In this document: positions 22,168-32,924 of the stretch, piece after piece
Layout of the letters: each line of letters opens with the position of its first letter
How positions within the stretch are numbered: position 1 is the first letter of the stretch
Source of the DNA: Agrypnia vestita
Taxonomy: Eukaryota; Arthropoda; Insecta; Trichoptera; Phryganeidae
Assembly: GCA_016648135.1 (NCBI GenBank)
Contig: JADDOH010011269.1
Span: forward strand, 1 to 64,000
Direction: 5' to 3'
DNA: 64,000 bases
Made by a program: the position numbers and the translations under genes
The notes under the pieces: model-generated
The model's database searches: none
What the model was told of the DNA's origin: nothing
The model's input: only the letters and a program-made list of their open reading frames with translations

Positions 22168-22429
22168 GTAAGTTGCTGCATCAACGTTTATTTAAAAAGT
22201 CTTGTGAAAAAAAATTCTAATCATGTAAGAAATTTATCTAATATATGTCATGTATTATATGTAAGTATTCAGAATAGTTTTACTAGAGAACCAAACAACA
22301 ATATGTATTTATTAAACAAACCAATTTTGTGATCTGTATTTCTGTAATGCAACTAAAATGATTAGTAGAGAAACCAATACATACAAGAGAAGGCGATTCT
22401 GGGATCCCAACCCAGTTTACTGTATTTAT

Positions 22430-22760
22430 GTATCCCGGGATAATTCTTCTTCTTATTAAGTCTTCCTCTCTCCACTGCTGGATATAGGCCTTTTCCACAA
22501 CCTTCCATCATTCCCTGTTGTTTGCTTCTTATGGCCATTTCTCCCCTCCCACAGCAGCTATATCGTCTGCTCATCTCTTTTGAGGTCTTTCAATGCCTCT
22601 TTTATTCTCCTAAGGTCTCCATTTCAAAACTCTGGGAGTCCATTTTGTGGCATCCTGCCTTGCAAAATGCCGTGCCCATTGCCATTTTAGTTCCGCTACA
22701 TGATCCATGATACCCACTACTCTAGTTCTGCTCCTAATTTTATAATTCTTATATTATCTC
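22430..22760 (-). pseudogene. Non-LTR retrotransposon C-terminal fragment in a CUB-gene intron
   Basis: The minus strand reads MAWARHFARQDATKWTPRV, then ADDIAAVGGEKW and EKAYIQQWREEDL with stops between. This is the WAGHvaRxxDxRW...DDixxxaGxxWxxxAxdRxxWxxlxEAyxqqW tail of many insect LINEs. It is antisense to the host gene and dead. Confidence 0.75.
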
Positions 22761-23119
22761 TTAGGCTTATACCAAGCATGGAACTCTACATGGATCGTTG
22801 TGTGCATTTGAACTTTTCTATACTTTTCTTGGTAGGGATCATCATCTCCACTCCATATGTCATCAATGGAAATATGCACGATTCAAAGGCTTTTCTTTTA
22901 AAGCTCATTGGTAAATTTTGTTTTTTACAAAAATATATTTAAATTTGCCAAAAGTAGCCCAGTTCATTCGTATTCTCAGGTTTTCATTCTATAATCCCGG
23001 GATTAGTATGTCAAATCCCTAAACATTCGAGATTAATTTTTTAATCAATTTTGGGATACCAAAATTACATACCAATTTTTAAAGATTTCATTCGCTATGG
23101 CTTCGGATATTACTGAATT

Positions 23120-23310
23120 ACATTTACTTTAAAACATTTATTGATCGGAGGTTTTATAGGAAATATAACCTATAAATGTATAGTAAATATGATTTTGGAA
23201 GGGATAGATACATTAAATCTAGAATTCAGTACGTTCTAAATTATCAATCTTCGATGACTGTATTCAAATATTTTTGGATAATGCTGCCTTTTCTTTTATA
23301 CCCCTCTTTA
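23120..23310. repeat. Dispersed repeat shared with 63190-63370
   Basis: Ordered matches include GAGGTTTTATAGGAAATATA/GAGATTTTATAAGAAATATA, TTAAATCTAGAATTCA, and TCAAATATTTTTGGATAATGCTGC against TCGAAATATTTTTGGATT...ATTGCTGC. No coding or end structure was seen. Confidence 0.5.
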
Positions 23311-23699
23311 GATAAATATAGAAAACATGGTTTAGGCGGAATTATGAATAATTAATTAAGTACCTACTGACAAAAGAAGCCTGAGTTACTATAATAAGTT
23401 AGGTGGAAGGGTGGTTGTAACGGGAATGTTAAGAGAGGAGAAGAGTTTCTGAATGGGATATTATTAACCAAAATTAATTAATACATACCAGAGTTCAAAT
23501 TTCTTTTTATTTCTAAACTTTCAAAATTATTTATTTTATTACCTTTACATCATATTATTCCATCCATTTTGGATTCATTAATGTTAATACATCAAAAAAT
23601 GATTTTAAAAATCACATTGCAGTGTGTTATGTTGATGACTAAAATAAAATAAATGTTTACATAATTCCAAAATCTAACATAATTGTTTCCATGTTTCAG

Positions 23700-23803
23700 G
23701 TTCAATGTCAATTTTCATCTTAGTATTTCCATATTTACTGACGATCTTCAACACATTCAGCGATAGACTCTACGCAAACAGTTTAAAAAGACTTTTAGTA
23801 TAA
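23700..23803 (+). CDS. Sol1: CUB-domain protein last exon: hydrophobic C-terminus
   Basis: After TCCATGTTTCAG the frame gives MSIFILVFPYLLTIFNTF and then DRLYANSLKRLLV before TAA at 23801-23803. The roughly 15-residue hydrophobic stretch after the linker suggests a membrane anchor. The basic tail RLYANSLKRLLV would sit in the cytoplasm if the stretch spans the membrane; a GPI-attachment signal is the alternative, though a polar tail after the hydrophobic part argues against it. The joined coding segment is 336 residues. PolyA signals AATAAA follow at about 23890 and 23961. Confidence 0.78.
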
Positions 23804-23884
23804 AACATATTGTTAAATACCATGTGCAATATAATAATTTTAATATAGAAATAACATAATTATTGTAACCTTTGTATTACACAA

Positions 23885-23967
23885 ATTGTAAATAAAATAA
23901 TAGGCATACTATTCATATCTGTAAATATTTTACATTGTACATATTAGTTAGAAAAAAGCAAATAAAG
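23885..23967 (+). terminator. Candidate polyA signals of the CUB gene
   Basis: AATAAA hexamers occur in TGTAAATAAAATAATAGG (about 23890) and GCAAATAAAGAACG (about 23961), 90-160 bases past the stop. These are plausible cleavage signals. Which one is used cannot be told from the sequence. Confidence 0.5.
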
Positions 23968-24436
23968 AACGAAATGTTGAGTTTAATAAAACATATGACT
24001 ACTTTATTTTTTCAGCTGCAAATGTTAAAGGTCGGCTTGAGTCAGCTAGGGCCGATTGTATTATTTGAATTTTAGTTAGCGATGTGCGCGTGATTTTTGG
24101 CATCTCTGTCATGAATATCGTTTTTATTCAATTTTTTGAGATTTTAGCATCAGTAATGGTTTACCCTATTCATAATCCAAGAAACAGTACTCCAGTCGAA
24201 AAATTGAATAAAAAGGATTTTAATGACATCAAGAATCATGCGAAGTGTGCGATGAAAGTGCTTAAATAAAATTCACAATTTAAAATGTAGTCGCCAACTA
24301 TAATCCAGGTTGATACAACCGGCCTTCAGTCATTCTGTTCTGTGACTAAACTTTAGACAAAACTCAAGACCATATTCTGGACAAGCGTGATCCATGTATA
24401 ATTGACTCATTTTTATTGTTTTTAATTTATACTTCC

Positions 24437-24566
24437 TGCAATAAATCAAACCAGTACAATAATACAATAGTAATAATAACACCAAAATAAATCAATACAG
24501 TTGCAATAAATCAAACCAGTACAATAATACAATAGTAATAATAACACCAAAATAAATCAATACAGT
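24437..24566 (+). repeat. 65-bp tandem duplication
   Basis: Two head-to-tail copies, 24437-24501 and 24502-24566, are identical by eye (each starts TGCAATAAATCAAACCAGTA and ends AAATCAATACAGT). The lack of divergence suggests a recent event. It lies between the 3' ends of the two host genes. Confidence 0.88.
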
Positions 24567-24948
24567 TGAACATAAATGTATTCCCTACAAGTCTACCAAT
24601 CTTTTTTTCAGAACACAATTCATTTATGGATAATTATCTCAACTTGAGAGATCTCGCACTCTCTTCTGACTAGTCTGGTGGATATTTGTGATTTTTTTTT
24701 ATCTTTTGTCTTGAGTTCACTTCGAGCACAATTATTGCATACCTTTCTTTCAAGATTCTTCCAAATTGTCGTCAATCAAAATCATTATGACAGCCTATAG
24801 AAAATGAAATAATCTTGGAAATAACTTTAGGATGGAGAAGAGCATCGCAATGTTGGAAGGTACATAATATGGCATTTAGCTGGAGAGACCCTGGAGTTAA
24901 TTGGTTGAAGGCTATCCAATACCGAGACAACGTTGCAAAATTGATGGC

Positions 24949-25093
24949 ATATTTAATAACCAAATTAATTAATCAATTAGAAAGACATACAGAAAAATCT
25001 AATTCACGAAAAAATATTAAGTTACTACTTTTTCGTGAATTAGATTTTTCTGTATGTCTTTCTAATTGATTAATTAATTTGGTTATTAAATAT
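24949..25093. repeat. Perfect 65-bp-arm inverted repeat with 15-nt loop
   Basis: The left arm 24949-25013 (starting ATATTTAATAACCAAATTAA) is the exact reverse complement of 25029-25093. The spacer 25014-25028 is AATATTAAGTTACTA-like AT sequence. Any transcript through it would form a long perfect hairpin. Such an arm length without mismatches implies a very recent origin, selection, or gene conversion between the arms. Confidence 0.92.
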
Positions 25094-25099
25094 TTCACA

Positions 25100-26460
25100 G
25101 AACTTTGTTCTGAAAAATTACAACTTCACAAATATGAATGTGTTCTTGAATATATATTGATGGCATATGTTTAATGTGTATCCTTGCAATGCTACAGATT
25201 ACAATGAACCATTATATTTCTAATAAGATAAAATAAGAAGACTATTATAATATACTTACACAAACAACCGCTGAATACTAACTTAAGCATTTCAATATGG
25301 AGTTATCGAACTATTAGTGGTCGATATTTCAACCAATTTCGGCTTATAGAAAGAATTAAAGTATACCAAGTTACCATGAAACTCAATTTTTTAGATTATA
25401 AAAATATTTTCCTATCACCGAGTATAACAGAACAATTATTGGGACAGTTCTTATAGAACCAGGATTTTGTAAATGAGAAAATGTAAAAATCAATATCTGA
25501 AAGGTTTGCATTATCATTTTATTGTAGCTTTAAAAATATGCACATTATTAACCTATTTATGATTTTCCTCATTATTAACCTATTTATGATTTTCCTCATT
25601 ATTATCTGATGGTTTCCAAAAAGGTTTATTAATTATTCCATAGATGTCTCTAAAATAAAAAATTTACGTGAGAAAAGGGTGACATTTTTAGCGTTATAAC
25701 TGGGAAAGGTTTTACCAATCTAAAGAGATTAATTAAATAAAGAGTATAAAGATTTACAATATTTATTTTCAAAATTTTACATTGTTATTCACAAGATGAG
25801 ACATGAATTACCAGGAACTTATTAAGTAACACACTATGGAGAAACGCAACCCTTCATATATTACGCTCCATAAAAATCAATTAATCTAAAAATAATAAAA
25901 AAATTATCACACATAAAAACGTACGAAACTAAGGGACTAGAATAAACTAGAATACGAAATGTCCCAAAAATATGTTTTTAAGCATACAAAATTGAATAAC
26001 AGAAGAGAAGTGTAAAATGAATTTAATAGATGGCATTATTCTTAGGAGAAAACTGTTATACCATTATATTGGTAGGAAAACAAAAATGCCATATATTGAC
26101 CTAAAATTTCAACTGAGCTTTTGAATACTTTTAGAAATATAGTGATGTATATGACATATAAAGTGGTGAGGTTGTTATGATTTTGATTAAGTTGGATAAT
26201 ATCGCACACAGTGTTGTTTCATCCAGTTCAGTAATTCAGAATATTTCAATTGAGAATTTCTTTATTACATTTTATAAACTGTACAATGTAATGTTATAAA
26301 ATAACCAATTACACAATAACCTAGCAATAAATATAAATAGTTATGAGAAATGAAAAATACAGTAAATACTACATTTAACAGACCAAATGGGGGGGAGGAT
26401 ATCCAAGTCTATTAAATTTATCGAATTTAATTTTCTTACCTGTTTTTATTACTTTTGTTA
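25100..26460. other. Region between the converging genes, no feature
   Basis: AT-rich sequence with a short duplication (ATTAACCTATTTATGATTTT at about 25549 and 25577). Several AATAAA-like motifs occur on both strands. No gene is seen. Confidence 0.5.
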
Positions 26461-26468
26461 AAAAAAAA

Positions 26469-26656
26469 TTACACTAATACTCGATGGATGTCTTTTGAAT
26501 CTAATTCTAACCATGTGCGTGATGACACTCGCTTTTGACTTGCGGAGACAATATTAAACAGGATTTTCAGTGTCATATATTTAAAGTCCATCTGCGGTGC
26601 GTGTATAATTCCCAGCATTTTATTGACGATCAAATCTCGTAGTATGGTTCTGAAAC
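26469..26656 (-). CDS. Candidate fourth terminal exon of the BTB gene (no zinc finger)
   Basis: The minus strand has a possible acceptor (CAAACTCATCTCAG) at 26657-26658 followed by 61 open codons and a stop at 26469. The frame opens with two bases, the same phase as the three better-supported terminal exons, and would join the shared exon as Gly-Phe-Arg. The peptide reads FRTILRDLIVNKMLGIIHAP ... RTWLELDSKDIHRVLV; it has no Cys/His pairs and matches no family I recognise. Codon choice is less AT-biased than the flanks. It could be a finger-less isoform end, a TE-derived exon, or chance. Confidence 0.38.
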
Positions 26657-27599
26657 CTGAGATGAGTTTGTATTACAATAATTTTTTAAAACCCTTGTGA
26701 TTTAAAAGATTAATATTACAAAATGATTTGATTAATAAAGTCACAATTCATAAATCACAGAAAACTCTCTGCTTTTATAATATGCTTAAACTTTTGTTAA
26801 ATGTTAAAAAAAATGCATCGTCATTGGTCTGGTATGTTCATTTACAAGTACAGTAGGAATAAAGGACACGAGCAGCATTTGGAATGATACACAGGTATAT
26901 ATTACATCATTTTATATTGACATCAAACTTAATCTAGGTCCATTGTGCATTTATTATTTACATTTGTGCATGTGTCTAGAATTAAAAAGCACCGAGGGAA
27001 GAACATTTTAACTGCCCTAAATATTTCAACAGCTTAGACAATACAGGTAATAATTACAAGCCAAAAAATTTGATAGATATGAATGAGGACGCACAATGAA
27101 GTTTGAAAAAAATATTTATTAAAGAAAATATAAATAGTGCATCCGAAAAATCCCAATCCTCTCACGTGGAAATCAAAATTTCGTAACGGTACTGCTCTTC
27201 ATCGCCTATTTCTAAACGCCATCCGCAACAGATCTGGTGTTTGACATCAACTCAACCCTTCCCTTTTCCTCTTCTCTTCGCCCTAAACCTAAACAGTCGA
27301 AAACTGCCTGCCAAGTGGAAAGAATCGTTCGCAGTCATGTCGAGAGTGTTGAAATATCGTTGAGTGGAGTACCATTATGTCGCATACTTGTCGGGTTCGG
27401 ATCGAAGTAAACCTTTGCAGCAAGTATTTATAAAGTGAATTGACAATTAATTAAACATCCACATTAAACACCTTTCATCCCGTATTTTCGTCTCCCTAGC
27501 GTGTCCTGGCTACTCGCGTCAGGAACAGGTTTCAAGATTCATATACCTTGACCCTCTGATAACAGAAAGTAAACACTACACAAGAGATTTAGCAAAATG

Positions 27600-28010
27600 G
27601 CTTTTATTTGGGCCCCCAAAATCGGATAAATTCCAGACTGCTATCCAGAAACACTAAAATATTAGTGTACAAATGTTTATCAGACCATTTCTAACACATT
27701 CAGCTGAGGCATGAGTACTGATTGAGGAACAAGCGCGTTGGACTGGACGTTTATGAAAGGAAAATTTTGAGGCGTATCTTTGGACCAGTTCTAGACAGTG
27801 GTCTTTGGCACAGGCATTACAACAATGAGCTTTATACTTTGTTTAAAGTGTCTCAAAATCACAAAATTTGGAAGACTTTGGTGGTCGGGTCGTGTGCAGA
27901 GAATGACAACAAGCGCATAAGTCCTTGCTGAATTCAAAATCAATAGGATGAAGGAGCTTAAAAAGGCCAAAACTAAGATGGGAGACAAAGGGACATTTAA
28001 TACATATACG
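27600..28010 (+). pseudogene. Non-LTR retrotransposon fragment
   Basis: Reading frames give QMFIRPFLTHSAEA, ERKILRRIFGPVLDSGLW, HRHYNNELYTLF and, after a shift, a WSGRVQRM-like and RPKLRWET-like tail. This is the IRPvltYgaEtW...ERkiLRrifGp module of a widespread insect LINE. Several stops show decay. Confidence 0.75.
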
Positions 28011-28109
28011 AAAATAATGCACTTGGTCCAATATTTTTTCCACATAGGCTGTTTAGAGCATGTGAGATAATTCATTTTGCCTCCACTCATAAATAACCCC
28101 ATCATGCCT

Positions 28110-29610
28110 TTCTCAATTCTTGGAGAAAAAGTCCTTCACAACCAACCAGACATGTCTTATTCACATTCGGAACTACATATTTTATTACCAGAAAGAACAC
28201 TACATTAATGTTTTGTCCGTTGGAAATAAATTCTGGTGTTATTTGTTAAACCTGTTAAAAAGTATTCTACAAACTTGATTATTAGTCCTTACACATAACT
28301 AACAATATTTAAGACATGATTGGGATCTTTAAAGTAATATATATAAATAATGTCATGATAAAAAATCATTTATACAACTGAGTATTTAAATATCTTTACT
28401 GGGTTATTCTTAGACAATACTTGGCACAATCCATTGTCAAGTACAATATTAAATAAAAAAAAGTTTCAAATAAATACGTCAGCTAATTAGAATAAATATG
28501 TATGTATTTAAAAAAAAAAATGTTCTAATGGAAACTATTCCTGTATTCTTCTAAAAGATTCCTGGTAAGCCCATTTTTATTGTTAATAAAATATTACGAT
28601 GACCACACTGAAAAATGTAGCGAAATAATTAAAAGCCATAATTCTATACACCTAAGAGGAGATTCACAATAATTATTAGGAACATTAAATACATGGCAAT
28701 TGATTCTCATCAACACAATGAAAATAATTATTTTAATCAAATGTTATAAATAATGCAAAGTAAGAATATAAAAAAATAATTATTATAAGTATTCTCTTGG
28801 TTGAATGTGTATCTGTGGGCAGAGGGAACAACCAAATAATTAAAAAAAAATGCAGGTTTTCAAGAGAGCCAAAAGAAAATTTTGGAATTTTTTTTATTTA
28901 TGAAATTGAATATCTTAAAGCCGTTCTTATTTTTATCTAATTTTAGCACCAGTAGTTTTGTTTGTTGCATTAGAATGTTGAACCAAGTTGACGAATGTCA
29001 TTGTTTCTTACCACATTTTTCAAATAATTAATCATTTCATTTGTCCCTTTTCCAAATATTAAAAAATAGTCGCATTTTATTTTGTTTTCTGACTCCTCTA
29101 ATTTTTCCTCTGTATCTAAAGAACAACTCTGTATACTTAACTCAATACTCAATTTTATTGACTCATTCAGTTGTTCTTTTCGCCCACAGAAATATTGTGT
29201 ATGTCACAGTACATTGAGAAGGAAGGCATGACATTTATTTTTGACATTTCAGAATTTTATTCGTTAGAAAACAAAACTTTGTGTTGGTTGATATGTACTA
29301 GGTATGTATGTTATGTTATTTATTATGTAAAATTTTTAGATAAGCTCCGGTTATTGTATTGAATTCAAAAATAAATTCTGTACCTAATTACCAACACACA
29401 AAAGGACAAATTTTAATTTTCAGACATGCGAATGATGTAGCTTTTTGAAAATGTACATTTCTAAAATATACGTTTGACATTTATGGGTACTGAATAAAAT
29501 ATGTAATCACCACGGCAACAAATATGATGGATAATCATATATTTTAAATAGATTACTTCAGTAAAACACTTATTTAAGGGGGCAGCTGAGATGTTTACAT
29601 GTCAATAATG
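28110..29610. other. AT-rich stretch, one unassigned minus-strand frame
   Basis: The only frame of note is on the minus strand, from about 29205 to 28970. It is hydrophilic and acidic (SLDTEEKLEESENKIKCDYF), has no ATG near its start and matches no family I know. I do not call it a gene. The rest shows nothing supportable. Confidence 0.4.
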
Positions 29611-29621
29611 TTGTACATATA

Positions 29622-29800
29622 ATATAATAGTAGCTTGTTGCAGTGGTTATGGCTCTCGCCTAGTGATCCAGTGGTCAGTGGTTCGATCCCCGTTCACACA
29701 AGCAAGGTAGTCCTATTTTCAAGTACAAGCGTTTAGCATAATTTGAAACAGTCAGAATATAGATGTGACGCGAATTCTGTGTATGCATCTCTACTTTTTT
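29622..29800 (+). repeat. tRNA-headed SINE-like element
   Basis: A Pol III A-box-like TTGCAGTGGTTATGGC and a B box GGTTCGATCCC lie 35-40 bases apart (CTCGCCTAGTGATCCAGTGG between them), as in a tRNA-derived SINE head. It then runs into unrelated sequence with a short T run. It does not fold as a functional tRNA. No second full copy was found in the window. Confidence 0.6.
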
Positions 29801-29829
29801 TATTTAAAAAATATATATTTAAATGTGTT

Positions 29830-30285
29830 AAATGTATTTGTGTAGGAATGCTTGAAAATCTAATTACTCTACAAAAGGTCTACTACAGATCCCAGCCTAT
29901 AGAGTAGGTATCGCATTTTTCAGTTCAAAGAATATTTTGAAAAAATTTTACATTTTCAATAAGCATGATCAAAAGATATAAAAAAAATTCTCGGTGTACA
30001 TCAAACATCAAAGTTATGCAAAGACTTGACAAAACTGCAGAAGTGATCCAGGAAAATTAGAATAGATTAGCCACATTATAAGAGAAACATGTTATCATTA
30101 TCATCATGTTATCATTATCATCACACGTTATCATTATCATCATGTTATCATTGTCATCACTTGTAATGCAGGGGAAATATGCGGGCAAGAGGAGCATCGG
30201 AAGGAAAAGGATTTCGAGATTAAAAAACCTACCCAACGGTATAACAAGAGTACAAAACCTCTAGTCCATAAAGCTGCCATTAAAA
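29830..30285. other. Non-coding, TCATTATCA microsatellite
   Basis: A GTTATCATTATCATCA-type microsatellite occupies about 30088-30160 in four imperfect units. Nothing else is recognised. Confidence 0.6.
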
Positions 30286-30290
30286 TAGTC

Positions 30291-30440
30291 TTAGGACTGG
30301 TTGTGTCAACTTATTTTATTGTAATTTTTCGTTTGAATCAAAGATTTTTGTACTTTATACCAATCAAATAACCCGTTTTCGTAAAAATCTATGCTTTCAA
30401 CAAACTATTATTATAAACCAAATAGATACAACTGGTCCTT
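30291..30440. mobile_element. Diverged Harbinger-type MITE
   Basis: TTAGGACTGGTTGTGTCAAC on the left and GATACAACTGGTCCTTAG on the right are inverted and related to the MITE at 6221-6365. The internal CGTTTTCGTAAAAATCTATG is shared with that copy. Confidence 0.65.
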
Positions 30441-30444
30441 AGTC

Positions 30445-31765
30445 AAGGTGGACGTTAACCTCCGATAGCAAATGGCACTTCATGAAGTTGATAATACAAG
30501 TTTAATAGTCGTAGATTTATTCCTCCAGAGATTTCCATAGATCAATCATCTATACTACATCGTATACAGATAAAAGAGCGGAATACTACATTATATAATT
30601 AATTAATAGGAAATAACAAAAAAACGGAGAAAAATAATGTTTGACAATATTTTGAAAGGGTTTGTACATAATGCATATTATAATACATAAAGAGTAAACT
30701 AAAAAATGACAATTTTTACATGGTAAATCAACAATAAATATTAAAGAAAAGAAAGCGTAGAAACATAATAAAACTAATGTTATGAATATTTTAAATAATT
30801 AAAAAGATTTGTTTACGAAATAGAAACACATAAAATATTGTCGATGGTAATTATTTGTGAAAAGCATAATAAGTAAGAAAGAAATAATTGAAAAAAGCAT
30901 GTCTCAGATATGTATTATGCTGACCCTACATAAGTTTTAAATAATTAAGATTTGTTTAACAAATAAAAATATAAAATATTATCGAAAGTAATTATTTCTG
31001 AAACATATTATGCGTAAGAAAGAAATTATTGAAAAATCATGTCTCAAACATTATATTATACCACCCCTGTATAAGAATTTTTGGTAAATTCAGTTAAATT
31101 AATAAAATTAAGATAAAAAATTTCCTAGCGGAAAACTGAATAAATACCTCCCTTGTGGCAAGTGGGGATACTAATCATTACGCTGCCAAGAAAGCAATGA
31201 AATGTGTGAAAATAGCAGCTTACAAATATTTTAAGCTGTTTTTCCAAACTAGCTTCTTACAAACATCAATAGGGGTAACTATTTTTTTTAAATAATTTAA
31301 TTTCAACACAAAAAAATCGGCATAATATACACCGATGACTATTTGACACGACAGTCTATTTGAGGGAATGGACAGCAAGCTTAGTATGTGAGATATAGGA
31401 GTCAAAACCTTGATTTCCAAATTATTTTTGATTTCAATAATGCTTCAGAGGCGAATGGGATCATTGTTGGTAAGGGCGCAAACAAAACACAAGGTAAAAA
31501 ATGAGAATATAAAAATATTATAAAATTTTCCAACACTGCTTTCATGACGAATTTTCCTGGGGTCCCTGATGAAAAAACATATTCTATGCTAATAAGCAAA
31601 ATGGGTTTGATCAAACTTGTGTTTTAATTTCAAGCCTCTTAAACGTTTTTGAAATCAAAAATGTGGCCAATAGTGCTTTTAAATTTTCAAATGACTAATA
31701 GGCTGATCAATGCAAATACTGACTTCAAAGCTTGGCCCGGTTACACCTAGCCACTCTCTATTTCA
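30445..31765. other. AT-rich stretch, no gene
   Basis: Two minus-strand frames (31220-31420 and 31402-31614) have no recognisable family. A diverged tandem pair (AATAATTAAAAAGATTTGTT near 30790 and AATAATTAAGATTTGTTTAA near 30940, about 150 bp apart, each with GTCTCA further on) suggests an old duplication. Confidence 0.45.
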
Positions 31766-31769
31766 AATA

Positions 31770-32638
31770 CGGTGGAACCTCGGTATTCATCCGCTTTGGA
31801 CTGAGTCCAAACTGATGCATGTCCCGTTTGGACAAAATATTGAAGTCTCATCACCAGCGGCGACATCTATATACTGTCTCATGGGAATGACAAATTTCAA
31901 CCCTAGATGGCGACAATGTAGATTTTATTGAAAAAAGGAAAGGGAATACATAATACCATACACACAACTTTCCAAATTCAGTAGATGTGGTGGTCGATCG
32001 TGTGTCAATTCCACCAACGATCGATAATTAGTGTGAATAACGAGATTTGATGATTAGTGTGTGAAATGTTCTAGAAACATTTAAGAACAGTGCTTTGACT
32101 TTGCGTATTAAATAAAAGTTTTAATATTTTTTTGTAATTTATTTGCTTCCCATGGCCATGATCCCGTGACAACTAAATCTGTGATCTAATACAACTTTAA
32201 AAAAACTTAGGTGAATGTTTCATTGTATAAAGTGATCACTTAAGCCGGCCAATGACGGGCTGTATGCCCTGTAAACACCCACATCCCACTTCCCCATATA
32301 AAGTAGCATCGTCTCTGTGAGACATCTATAATATATCTTGATTGATGATGGTCCACTGGTGACAAGAATCCAGTAATTGTATTTATGAAAAATTTGAATA
32401 TCCTCAAAAGAAGTTTACTTTCACTTATTTCATCTAATTTCTTTTGTATTTATGTATTTTAGTATTATGGAATATTCATATGCTAGGCCATCGATGTATA
32501 ATATGCCGGTATGAATAGGATTTTTTTCATGGGAATGAATTAATCATTTTCCCTTAATTTCTCATGGGAAAAAATTTACTGGTATAAGTCCAAGGGTCTG
32601 GAACGTAATAAGGATGTACACCGAGATACCGCTGTACT
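31770..32638. mobile_element. Tigger-type (Tc1/mariner) non-autonomous element
   Basis: The left end GGTGGAACCTCGGTATTCAT and the right end ACACCGAGATACCGCTGTAC are inverted with respect to each other, as in Tigger/pogo elements. The right interior (CATGGGAATGAATTAATCAT, AAGTCCAAGGGTCTGGAACG) is also Tigger-like. The middle is interrupted by a repeat family B copy and by sequence with an LTR-like look. No transposase remains. Confidence 0.6.
32205..32345 (+). repeat. Repeat family B, copy 4
   Basis: It carries TATAAAGTGATCACTTAAGC, CGGGCTGTATGCCCTGTAAA, CCACTTCCCCATATAAAG and TCTGTGAGACATCTATAATA in family order. It sits inside the Tigger-type element. Confidence 0.65.
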
Positions 32639-32671
32639 AGAATTTTAAATTTCTAATGACATTATTTTTGT

Positions 32672-32922
32672 TCACCAAGTTACATGTTTCACCACTTTGT
32701 TTGTATGATCAGGGTGGTTATGAGAGTACCTCTTTAAAGATATCACATCGTTAACAGTCTCGATGAACGCCTTGCACTTGACATCGGTGTAATAATCTAT
32801 GCAACGCCAGTTCACTTTATTTTTGGTATTGGAATACTTTGTGTGAATGTATTTTTCGTACACCAACTGTCTATGCCCCTTTCTGCTCAAAATGAACTGC
32901 AAATTTCCCCCGGTATCGACTC
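32672..32922 (-). CDS. BTB gene, alternative terminal exon: FLYWCH finger B
   Basis: The minus-strand acceptor GTTTTACCAG (32923-32924) is followed by two bases that complete a Gly codon with the shared exon's last G, then 82 codons to TGA at 32672. The peptide has the FLYWCH layout: F in LQFILSRKGHRQLV, Y in VYEKYIHTKY, W-x-C in WRCIDYYTDVKC (CX8C), then SHNH. FLYWCH fingers bind zinc and mediate DNA or protein contacts in mod(mdg4)-type isoforms. It would give a protein of about 409 residues. It is related to, but clearly diverged from, the exon at 35076-35386. Confidence 0.82.
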
Positions 32923-32924
32923 CT

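Noticed and set aside
28970..29205. Minus-strand acidic frame (SLDTEEKLEESENK...) that could also be in phase with the BTB donor
   Set aside because: The only in-phase AG (GGCGAAAAG) has a purine-rich context, and there is no domain or conservation evidence.
29640..29700. Possible tRNA gene
   Set aside because: A and B boxes are present but the stems do not form a cloverleaf; better explained as a SINE head.
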